DNA from: Welwitschia mirabilis | Taxonomy: Eukaryota > Gnetophyta > Gnetopsida > Welwitschiales | Direction of reading: 5' to 3' | Assembly: GCA_051453625.1 (NCBI GenBank) | Contig: JBOZIK010000001.1 | Location: forward strand, 2,585,206-2,649,205 | DNA length: 64,000 nt | Part shown: piece after piece, positions 24,200 through 33,708 of the stretch | Numbering within the stretch: the first letter of the stretch is position 1 | Layout of the letters: each line of letters opens with the position of its first letter | Notes under the pieces: generated by a model | What the model saw: only the letters and a program-made list of their open reading frames with translations | The model's database searches: none | Told to the model about the DNA's origin: nothing | Position numbers and translations under genes: made by a program

Positions 24200-25040
24200 T
24201 TTACTTCCAAAGACTTTAAAATATAAAACATTAGATTGTTTTCCTTTTTATAACTTATATGGAGTTTTATCCATACTAGGTCTAAAATAAACTCTGTTAA
24301 TAATATAACAAGTAGTGCTAATAGCCTCAGCCCAAAATAATTTTGGGATCTCCTTGTTATTTAACATAGTTCTTACCATTTCTCGGAGCACTTTGTTCTT
24401 TTTTCAGTAATACTATTTTGTTGTGGTATTTTAGGAGCTGAAAATTGGTAATCAATTTGATTGCCAAAGTAATACTTCTTAAATAAATGATATTCGAATT
24501 CACATCCATAATCACTTCTTATTTTCTTTATAGTATAACCTTTCTTATTTTGAATTTTTCTACATACCTCAATCCAATACTTGTAAGCTTTAAATTTGTT
24601 TGAAAGAAATGCAACCCATGTATATCTAGAAAAATCATCAACCATAATAAAAAAAATAACATTTATCACCTAAACTTTGAGTTTTAGCAGGGCCTACCAA
24701 GTTCATATGATTAAGCCCTAATGGCATAGTTGTGGAAACTTGGTTTTTACTCTTATGTGAAGTTATTATCTATTTTCCCTTTTGTCATGCATTACATAAA
24801 TCATGTTTTTCAACATGTATTTTAGAAATAACTTTAATAATATCTTTATGAATATTTTTAATTGATCATAATTAACATGACCTAATTGTTTATGCCAAAG
24901 CTCTTCTTGAGAAACATGAGAAAAATAATAAGGGGAAATGATTGATATATGCTATAAAAATTGTCTACTATATTTTCTTTAAGGATAACATTATTTGTTT
25001 TTCCATGCAAAATTTCACATTAAGACCTATTAAAAATGAC
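24200..25040 (-). pseudogene. Copia A GAG-pre-integrase and integrase core
   Basis: 'LWHKQLGHVNYDQLKI' near 24890 is the GAG-pre-integrase box. The integrase core has an open stretch at 24373-24669: 'VDDFSRYTWVAFLSNK' with the first catalytic Asp, 'IKKIRSDYGCEFE' with the second, and 'QFSAPKIPQQNSITEKR', where the third acidic residue should fall (usual form PQQNG-V-ER). The enzyme would insert the cDNA into chromosomes. The stretch is open for 99 codons but stops flank it. Confidence 0.9.
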
Positions 25041-25119
25041 CTTATGTCCTTTGTCACAAATTTGGCTAATACTCTGTAAATTATGCTTTAAACCATTAAC
25101 TTATAAAGCTTTATTTATT

Positions 25120-25300
25120 CTAGGTAAGTTACCTCAACTAATTCTTTTAATACCTTTGATTTTTTCTCTACCATTATCACTAAAAGTAACTTCTTCTCTA
25201 TGAAAGCCACTCAACTATTTGAATATAGATTTATCGTCTGTCATATGTTTAATCATCCACTGTCCAAATACCAGCTACTACCATTTAAAACCTTGAAAGC
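25120..25300 (-). pseudogene. Copia A protease remnant
   Basis: Minus-strand pieces give 'WTVD' then a broken 'K-HMTDDKSIFKQL'-like stretch near 25210-25270, the active-site region of the copia aspartic protease, followed by 'KHNL.SISQ'-type sequence near 25070-25100. The usual DSG triad is not intact. Confidence 0.6.
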
Positions 25301-25899
25301 TGTGTAAATTAAGAAGCTTTTTAAATCATTAGCTTTTACCCACTTATTCCTTTTAGACTAATGTGGTACACCTCCTTTTGGAATAAATTTAAAAGGAAAG
25401 GAACTAACTAAATTTAAAAATAGCATTAATTTTTAGCATTACAAAATAGTTTTAAATAACCTGACTTATCATAGAAATGACAAATAATATTTTAAATAAA
25501 CTTATTTTGCTAAGTTACCCGATTTTTTTGACTTTGAGGTTTTTAGGGGATGAAGCCAATACTGACTTATCATAAGCCAGTTTGCAAATTCCTAGTATCT
25601 ATTTCAATTTAAATGAACTACTAGAAAATTTATTAATAAAATAAGATAAATCTTTTACCATAAAATGAGATTGAAATTTTTAGATTTAATCTTTTTGTAC
25701 TTCGATTCCATTTCCTCCTTTTCTTTAGTGAGAAATTTTACAATTTGTTCAGATCATTTACTCACTTTGCCAACTTTTCACATTTTAAGTATAGTTCCTA
25801 ACAAGTATTTTTTAGCTTATCTTATTCTTCTTTAATCACATCCAAATAATCAGGTTCTGATGTACGAGGCAAGTTCTATAATGAAGGCACAATTACCAT

Positions 25900-26935
25900 G
25901 AAGAAGAGTCTTCTATTTACATCTAAATCTTAACCTAAACTACTATCATCATCCTCATCCACATTATCCCATGTTGCAATGAATGAAGATGTATTTGATT
26001 TTTTATGTTCTCTCTTATTGTTTGGGAACTTATTTATCATATGTCCAAAGCCTTTGCAAGTATAAAATTGGATATCTTTTCCTTTATCTTGATCTTTCTT
26101 GTACTTTGAGTGTCCTCTTCTTGTACCTCTACTTGGCTTAACTTCTTTCTTCCTTTTGTGCAAGAATTTCTTAAATCTTCTTATTAGGAGAGCAACTTCA
26201 TCATTATCTAGATCTTCATCTGATTTCTTTGACATGTACTCTTCCTACACATACTTTAAACCAATACCTTTCTTTTTATCTTTAGAAAACTTTAATTTGC
26301 ATGTTTGCAAATTATCTTGGAGCTCTTCTAGTTCCATCATGTTGATATTCTTGCTTTCTTCAATTGCTGTGACTTTCAGTTCAAATCTCTTTAAAAACGA
26401 TCTCAGCACTTTTTTGACCACTTTTTCTTTATCCAATTCTTCATCTAAACATTCCATGAAATTGATAATATTGGTAAGTATAGAAAATAACTCTTATAAA
26501 GTCTCCTTATTATCTATATGAATGTCTTCAAATTTGAGATAAGCATTTGGAATTTAACTTGCTTGACTGTGGATGTCCCTTCATATATAACTTTAAGAAT
26601 ATCCCATGCCTCCTTTGCATATTTACAATTTATAATCCATTGAATTTTTCTGTACAAACTACATAAAATATAGCATTAAGAGAATGAGAGTCTACGGTAG
26701 CTTTGGATCTATCAGTGGTAGTCCATTGGTCTTAAGTTTTTAGAACTAAAATGCTATTATCATTAGCATTGATTTTGCTAAGGTAGGCATAGTGTATACT
26801 TTGTAAATAATCTCTTCAATGTTTGAATCTAGAAATCTAATGAAGATTCTCATTTAGGCTTTCTAATAAGTATAATTTGATCCATGAAACATAGGTGGAC
26901 AACCAGTGGAAAAACCATCAATGGGATTACTCATT
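25900..26935 (-). pseudogene. Copia A gag
   Basis: The start (minus, about 26933) reads 'MSNPIDGFSTGCPPMFHGSN', the same beginning as element B gag with a short insertion. The middle, 26245-26457 ('KKVLRSFLKRFELKVTAIEE'), and the C-terminal part, 25930-26235 ('EVALLIRRFKKFLHKRKK'), are open. The CCHC knuckle 'FYTCKGFGHMINKFPN' has lost its first and last Cys. Capsid/nucleocapsid function would be lost. Confidence 0.9.
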
Positions 26936-26985
26936 TTCAGGTTCTAGAGTCTAGATATATTAGGATCTTAACATAAAATCAACGT

Positions 26986-26998
26986 AGCTTTGATACCA
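26986..26998 (-). other. Primer-binding site of copia A
   Basis: The minus strand reads 'tggtatcaaagct', one base off the initiator tRNA-Met complement, directly inside the 5' LTR end and about 50 bp upstream of the gag start. Confidence 0.9.
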
Positions 26999-27000
26999 AT

Positions 27001-28040
27001 TATAGAATTAAGAATCTTAGAGGAGGGTGAATAGGCTTCTAAAAATTTAATGAATAATCTTCAAAATAAAAATACTTTACCTAAAAAGGAATTACTAAAT
27101 AACTTGTGGATGAAAGCTAGAAGTATTCTAAAAAATAAAAACAATAGAAAGGATATAAATACTAATCAAAAGCATACCATATTTATAGTGGTTTGAGAAA
27201 ATCCCCTAGTCTACTCTTGATAATTAGCTTCTTATCAAGCTTAATCTAAATCTCTATTAATCTCTTCTAGATATTTAAGGTTCACCTATAACCTTTACAA
27301 ATAGGCTTTTTCTAAAGGCTTAGTCTCAACCTTTTATAAGAAACTATAATAGTGATTATAGTATGCCTCAGTGCACAAGTATCACTTGATCTTTAGCTCA
27401 ATAAAAGTAATGAAGCACTTCTCTTGAAGATGATACAATCTATAAGTAAAGGAGTGCTAAGCTCACATGCAAAGATACCATAGTTGTTGGTTTGTTTTTG
27501 ATTAGGAATGTAATGCCAAATGAGTACTATGATCAAACTACAAGATTCAAAAGTCCAGTAAAATGTGTAACAGTGATTTGACTCTTGGCTATATATAGTG
27601 AAAGACTTTTAGGATTTTTACAAGTGAAAATGTTCTTTTGATGACCATAAATTTGTTACATAATAGCTAGAACATTTATGTTTCTGTCACGGCTATTTGA
27701 CCTCTCAAACATCTGGTTGACCCCTCCTGGTGTTGTCACTTAAACAGGTTGCCCTTGTGAACTTTTCAGTCGACCCAGTTTCTTATGGCTTCATATTTAG
27801 TCGACCCCTCAGGGTTTGGTTAACTACTCATCCAAGCACTCGCATATCTATTTGATCATTCATTTGGTCCTAATAAAATTCATCATAGTTTTTTCTGCTT
27901 TAAATCTGGTTGACCCCTTAGGAATGGTCAACTCCTTGTTGATCGGATGTGAAGTATTGATGCTCAATTTTCAAATTCAATCAACCCTTTAAGTGTTTGG
28001 TCAACCCCTTAACAATTGGCTAGGAATTATTAGGTGATGA
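27001..28040 (-). mobile_element. 5' LTR of copia A, interrupted by element B
   Basis: Starts 'tatagaattaagaatctt' (mutated LTR end) and aligns with the 19209 LTR through 'atatttatagtggtttgaga' and the GGTTGACC-rich region. It has about 250 bp (roughly 27775-28010) without a clear match in the 19209 LTR. It ends where the TGTTGGATTA end of element B begins. Confidence 0.85.
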
Positions 28041-29443
28041 TGTTGGATTATATTTTGTCAATTGATGTTAAACTAATATCTTATGTATAGCAAACTTTGT
28101 GTATTTTATATAGAAGATTTTGAGATTTTTGTAGGTTAAAAGATGGAACTTAAATATGCATCAGAAACTTGCTTAATTATTTCACCCTTTAGAAGGGTCT
28201 ACTAGATCCTAAAGGAGTCGATCACATCTAAAGCTGTCAAAAGAAAATGTGCATCAGAAAATGGAGTGCATCCAAAGGGGTTGACCAGATTTTGATGGAG
28301 TTGATTGGACCTATAACTTAGAAAACCAGAGTCCCTAAATCAAATGGTAAGAATTCAACTGAATTTTCATGGGGTCAACTAGATTTGAAGACCTGACAAA
28401 CAATATTTCTAGACTAAGAAAAAAGGGGTCGATTGGACCTAGGATGGGGTTAACCAGACTGGAGTTGACCAAATCCAAATGAGGTTGACTAAACATGGAG
28501 ATGTAAAAACCTAAGGCAAATGAATCTTTCTTTCAGATGACATGTATAATTCACGGCACCACATGGAGTCGATCGGATTTTTATAAGATCGACCAGATAG
28601 CACAGAAAAGAAATTTTTGTAAATGTTATGTATCTATTATCTAGCCATTAGGTAGTCATTTTCTAGCTATTTATAGCCATTGGAAGTGCAATTCAAATGT
28701 ACTAAACCCTAATATCCTTCCATTATAAATAGCTAAATCATAGATGACCAATCAATCTTTTGAAACTACTCTCATTGAACTAAATCATTTTGGATCTAAA
28801 AGATTAAAGTTATGTATTGGCATTATTACCATTATTGTATCTTGACTTCTACATCTTTAACTAAAGGAGATCTATCACTGGCATACTTGTTTCATTGAAA
28901 ATTAGATTCAGTGCTTCATTTGGTATATTTATACAGGAGGAGAGATCCATCTATTGTACTAAATATAGAAAGAGTGATATATGTGCTTTTGAAGCATCAC
29001 TACATCACTATTCTATTTGCTAAAGGTTGAGACTAAGCCTTGAAATTTTATGCTATAGGTTAAGACTAAGCCTTCAAAAGTTTATTATAAAGGTTTAGAT
29101 TTACCCTGGAAAAGTTCATTTGTAAAGATTATAGGTAAACCCAGAATACCTGGTGGAGTAACAGAGATCTGAGATCTATCTTGGGAGAAGCTAATCATCG
29201 AGAGTGGAGTAGGGGAGTTTTTCAAACCACTATAAATCTAGATTGCATCTAATTAGTAGTTTGTGCCTTTAGTTTTTTATTCTTTACTTTTAAGATTTTA
29301 TCATATTATGCATATCTTAGAATAATTTATTTTTATATGCAAGTTTTTTATCAAATATATTTATTTTAGATTAATTATTGAGTTTTTAAAAGTACCTATT
29401 CATCCCTCTCCCCCTTTCCCCCCAAGGGTTCTTGATCCTATCA
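28041..29443 (+). mobile_element. 5' LTR of copia B
   Basis: 1403 bp, from 'TGTTGGATTATATTTTG' to 'CTTGATCCTATCA', so the TG...CA ends are intact. Contains a series of degenerate GGTCGACC-like motifs at 28190-28600 and a C-rich run 'ccctctcccccttt' close to the 3' end. Confidence 0.93.
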
Positions 29444-29445
29444 TT

Positions 29446-29458
29446 TGGTATTAGAGCT
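29446..29458 (+). other. Primer-binding site of copia B
   Basis: 'tggtattagagct' begins two bases after the LTR end; one mismatch to the initiator tRNA-Met complement. Confidence 0.93.
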
Positions 29459-29509
29459 AAGTTGAGTCAACATTAGATTTTAATCAATATTTATCTTAAA
29501 ACCCTAAAA

Positions 29510-30745
29510 ATGAGTAACCCTTCTGATGGTTTTAATGGGTCGAACTATGCATATTGGAAGGCTAGGATAAGAATATTTTTTAGATTCCTAGATGCCGACA
29601 TAGAGGAAGTCATTTACAAAGGTTATACTATGCCTATGATAGTCCAAACTGATGCAAATGGCAACACTATCCTAGTTTCCAAATCTCGAAACTAATGAAT
29701 AGCCACAGACAAGGCAAAAACCACCACTAATGCCTATGCTCTTAATGTAATTTTTTGTGTAGTATGTGCAGATGAATTTAAGTGAATAGTAAACTATAAC
29801 CATGCTAAGAAATATTGGCACATTGTCGAAGTAGCACATGAAGGAATCTCAACTGTTAAACAAGCTAAACTCCAGATGCTCATTTCTAAATTCGAAGATA
29901 TTCATATGGATAAAGAAGAAACTTTGCAGGAACTTTTTTTTAAACTTACAGATATTGTGAACTCAATGGTAAGCCTTGAAGAATGTATGGATGAAAAAAA
30001 ATTAGTAAGGAAAGTTTTAAGATCACTACGTAAGAGATTCAAACCAAAGGTAACAGCCATTAAAGAAAGCAAGAACATTAATGAAAAAGCATTGGAAGAA
30101 ATTCAAGGTAATTTACAAACCTATGAGCTCAAATTTGTTAAAAATAAAAGAAAATGTATTGCTTTAAAATGTGTGTAGGAATACTATAGATCAGACATAT
30201 CATATAAGAAATTTGATGATAATAAAGTGGCTCTTTTAGCCAGAAGATTCAAAAAATTTATTTATAGGAAGAAAAAGGGAAGAGAATTGAGTAGGAATGC
30301 AAAGAAAAATCATTCAAGATAAAGATGGAAGAAATAAAAGGAAAAAAAAAAATCCAATGCTACTCATGCAAAGGATTTGAACATATGGCAAATGAGTGCT
30401 CCAACACAAAGAGAGACAATAAAAAATCAAGGAATCCCTCATTCATGGCTACTTAGAATAATGACAATAATGAGGATGATAAAAACTACTCAGATCATGA
30501 ATCAGACAAAGATAGAAGGTTGTCTTTTATGAATTTTATACTAACTTTCAAGGATGTTCCTAGAACATCAATACCCGATGATTTGGATATGATAAATGAA
30601 GAAGAAAATGAGGTGGAAGACACATGTCTAGAGCTGTACAAGAAGTGTGAAAAGCTAGTCAAAAGAATAAATAAGTTGAACAAAATAGTGAATTCTATTA
30701 CAAAAAAAGGAGGTATTAGAAGAGAAATACAATGTAATCAAGTCT
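29510..30745 (+). pseudogene. Copia B gag
   Basis: Begins 'MSNPSDGFNGSNYAYWKARI' with a clear start 50 bp after the primer-binding site. It continues through 'AKLQMLISKFEDIHMDKEE' (29860-29930), 'VLRSLRKRFKPKVTAIKE' and 'NKVALLARRFKKFIYRKKK' to a well-kept CCHC knuckle 'CYSCKGFEHMANEC' near 30360-30400. The acidic C-terminal stretch is open at 30520-30747. Stops at 29696, about 29784, 30178, 30319 and 30454 break it. It is the best-preserved gag in the window. Confidence 0.93.
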
Positions 30746-30924
30746 GACAACATCAATCTACTTTCACAAGTAAAATATCTTCCTTTTTTATAAACAAATT
30801 TTTTGGTGGCTCTTCCAAATTAGAACAGATGCTTGGAGTATGAAAACCCACTAGAGATGAACCAAGTATTGGCTTTAGTTCATAGAAATCACAAAAACAG
30901 GTAAACTAGAAGAGGAAATATGTA

Positions 30925-31620
30925 CCTAATCTTTTGTGTAATTTTTGTGGTAAATTTGGACATTCAAAGCCTTTTTGTAAAGTAAGACAATTAATTATTT
31001 TCTCTGAAACTGTAAACACCTTGTCTTTTAAGTTTGTTTCTAAGAACAGTATACCACCTAAGTCAAATAAGACTAAGTAGGTTAAATCTAATAATATTAA
31101 AAGTTTTTTAACACAGATAGCTTTCAGAGGATCATACATAAATAGTTGATACCTAGATAGTAGTTGCTCAAGACATATGTCAGGAGAAAAATCAAGCTTT
31201 CAAAACCTGAAGAGCATAAATGGTGAAGTCATCTTTGAAAATAATTAAATAACAAAAATAAAAGTTACTGGATGTATTAAGGGAGATGTGTTACTTAAAC
31301 TTGATAATGTACTTTATGTTAATGGATTGAAACACAATTTATTAAGTGTGAGTCAACTTTCTGACAAAGGTTATAGAATAATTTTTGAGAAATTAAAGTA
31401 TACTATTATAGATGAGAAAATAAATGCTTCTATTTTTTCTGCAAAATGTATGGATAATATTTATAGATTAGAGATTAAATTTATTAATTAATTATTCCAT
31501 GTAAACCATAATATTAGGCCAAATTTTAATAGAACTAAATGTAATCTAGAAAATTATGATGTTCCACTCCATGTTTATAATCAATTTGATAATCGTGAAA
31601 ATGATCTACGAGTTAAGTCA
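30925..31620 (+). pseudogene. Copia B second zinc knuckle, protease and start of pre-integrase
   Basis: 'LCNFCGKFGHSKPFC' near 30940 is a second CCHC knuckle, also present in element C. The protease region follows near 31146: 'YLDSSCSRHMSGEKSSFQNL' (active site D-S-S in place of D-S-G), then 'ITKIKVTGCIKGDVLL' and 'VLYVNGLKHNLLSVSQLSD'. The reading then passes into 'SAKCMDNIYRLEI', the linker before GAG-pre-integrase. The next 100 bp lead straight into the leader of the extra ORF, so the deletion of the rest of pol falls near 31560-31620. Confidence 0.85.
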
Positions 31621-31807
31621 TCATCCCTTAATTGATTATAGGGTGGTCAACCGGATCTATGATTCGGACCCGTTACAGTACTGTAGACTCGTGTCTCGAC
31701 AGCTCGACCAGAATCTTAAGCGATCTATCAGACCTGAAGGATTACGGTATAGAAGTACAATTGGAGGACCCAATTTCTTCCTCCATTTTGCCCTATATTC
31801 CTCAGTC

Positions 31808-31815
31808 TATAAAAG
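31808..31815 (+). promoter_or_regulatory. TATA-like box before the extra ORF of element B
   Basis: 'tataaaag' about 140 bp upstream of the ATG at 31955. It could be a separate promoter for the extra ORF. This is a sequence match only. Confidence 0.4.
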
Positions 31816-31954
31816 AGATAGAACTCTAACTTGATTTCATTATATTCTAGCCCTTCCTACCTCTTAGATCTAGTTATTTTCTTTCAAGATCCAGAGATAT
31901 TACTTTCACATCTAGTGATTTTTTCAATCTTTTTATTTGTAAGAGTGTTAGAAT

Positions 31955-32998
31955 GACAGCAAGTTCTTCTAGGAGAAGAACAAAGGAGGCTCCTTCAAGG
32001 GATCTAATAATCTTCTACCAAGGAATGTTTGAAGAATACATTGATAATTTCTTTGATAAGTTTGAGAAAAAGGCGGTGTGCTAAGAGCATTTAGTAGCTA
32101 TATCAAAGCCTAGGGAACTCAAGAAAGTAATACAACTCATGAGAGATTAAGATCTTGACCATTTCTTGGATGTTTCTTGTATAGCCTATCCTTTTCTTAC
32201 TAGGATGTTTTACTATAACGCCTCTTTTTGTTATGATTCTAGAACTCTTGAAACCCTTATTTTAGGTAAGAGGATAAGACTGATAAAAAATATTATCTCA
32301 GAGTTGACTAATCTTCCAAGAAGAGACTATGAGGAGTTTTGGCCTCTTAAAGACACCATGAAACACAAGCCTGTAGTTATCAGGGAGCTTTATGGTAGGA
32401 TGCACACTTGTAAGCATACTTTATCTACCTCTTTGTTGACTCCCAAATATCATTTTATTCATTTTGTTTTTACTTATAACTTTTTACTTTTAGTTGGCCA
32501 TTATGATGAGGTCTCCTGCTATCGAGCCTATTTGATGTATTTGGTAGGAACTGAGCATTCCATTAATGCTCTTACCATAATACTGAAGAATATGGCCTCA
32601 TAACTAGAGTACCATATAACTAAGGGTTTATTCTACTCTGTGCTTATCACCAACATTTTTCATCATTTTGAAGTTACTTTTCATCCTAAGTTGGAAACCC
32701 TTCAGCCGATCTCACCCATTAGAAGTGTGATCTTGTCTTGCATGCAAATCTTTGTCCCCTCTAAGAAATCTCTTACTGTCACTTTTAAAGAAGCATCTCC
32801 TGACGAGACTCTTTCATATTTGAGACAGATTAATTCCCATACTAGACACATGAAAGAATCCCTTATTGCAGCTAGATATGATATTGCGGATCCTCAGTAA
32901 AGGCTACTAGCTCAGCCTGCACAAGAGGTGATGAGGAAGAATAAAAGGAAGACTCTGAAGAGGAGGAAGAAGAAGAAGAGGAGGAGTCTGGTTGAATT
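31955..32998 (+). pseudogene. Copia B extra ORF (plant transposon protein-like)
   Basis: The best-preserved of the three copies (A, B, C), about 345 codons with stops near 32082, 32150, 32601 and 32900. Start 'MTASSSRRRTKEAPSRD', then 'DNFFDKFEKKAV', 'AYPFLTRMFYYNASFCYDSR', 'KNIISELTNLPRRDYEEF' and 'GHYDEVSCYRAYLMYLVGTE', which fits the box R-S-G-H-x-D-E-V-S-x-x-D-A-Y of the plant family named 'putative plant transposon protein'. It continues 'LETLQPISPIRSVILSCMQI', 'INSHTRHMKESLIAARYDI' and an Arg/Lys/Glu-rich tail. Function unknown. It sits between the deleted pol and the 3' LTR, the env-like position, but lacks a signal peptide and a clear membrane anchor. Confidence 0.8.
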
Positions 32999-32999
32999 A

Positions 33000-33699
33000 A
33001 TTTTTCTTTAGATTATATTTGATGTTCTCTCCTTTACCTTTGGTGTTAAAAAGGAAAGAATTAATTGTATTTGTCTATTAAATTTTAGTTGTATGCTCTT
33101 AATGAGCACTTTTTTTTGTAATCCTTGTATGTTAGACTTGTAATGTTTTACTCATAATGCAATTTAGTTATCTATTTTAGCATAATCTTTGTGTTATTTG
33201 GTATATCTCATTTGGTATTATGATATCATATGTGCTTATTTTAGAAAGCTTAAAATCATTGTAACATTTGGAAATGAATCAAAATATTTGTATCATCTAA
33301 TTAAATAAGTTTTCTTGATTATATTATGATTATCACTGTGCCTTCTTAATTTCTAAATTATGCATAATTAAATTAGTTGCACTCAAAAGCACAAAATATT
33401 ATTTGTACAAAATACCTTAACTTGTCTCAAACTTGGATTATTTCTTTGGTAGAGAAAATTTGATATTACTGGTCACATATTTAGGGCTTATAATTCTTTG
33501 TCATTGATGTCAAAGGGGAAGAAATGTAGCATTTGCATCAATTAAACATGATTTGTATTTGTTTTACTTTTGTTACTTAATATTACTTACATGGCTGTGT
33601 GAAAGGAGAATATTTTATTAATATGTCTTACTAGAAAAAGAGCTTAAAGATGAAATATTTGTTGATCTTGAAATTACTTATTTATTTGCCATCAATGTC
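33000..33699 (+). other. Non-coding 3' region of element B
   Basis: AT-rich tail between the extra ORF and the purine tract. 'ttgatgtcaaaggggaagaa' at about 33506-33525 is a near copy of the purine-tract region at 33690-33708, perhaps a second (central) plus-strand priming site or a small duplication. Confidence 0.5.
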
Positions 33700-33708
33700 A
33701 AAGGGGAA
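33700..33708 (+). other. Polypurine tract of element B
   Basis: 'aaaggggaa' immediately before the 3' LTR; the same tract in minus orientation precedes the 3' LTRs of A (20432) and C (52676). Confidence 0.85.

Larger units (their letters stand above)
19209..28040 (-). mobile_element. Ty1/copia element A (SIRE/Maximus-like), minus strand
   Basis: Nearly complete in layout: 3' LTR 19209-20430, purine tract, extra ORF, RNase H, RT, integrase, protease, gag, primer-binding site and 5' LTR from 27001. The 5' LTR is cut at 28040 by element B, and its apparent continuation lies at 35125-35530. Lineage is inferred from the gag motif 'DDEVALLIRRFKKFLHKRKK'-like region, LTR length and the extra ORF after pol. 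All coding parts are broken. Its two outer flanks do not match: gypsy sequence on the left, L1 sequence on the right. Confidence 0.8.

Noticed and set aside
26099-26521. 140-codon plus-strand open frame
   Set aside because: Antisense reading of the copia A gag, rich in Ser/Leu/Phe as expected for the reverse of a Lys/Glu-rich gene. The plus-strand frame at 57251-57574 is the same case for element C.
29446-29458. tRNA-like words TGGTATYAGAGC at several places
   Set aside because: These are retrotransposon primer-binding sites next to LTR ends. No cloverleaf or tRNA gene boxes surround them.
31955-32998. Retroviral-type envelope gene
   Set aside because: It is in the env-like position, but it has no signal peptide, no clear membrane anchor and a middle box typical of the plant transposon-protein family.
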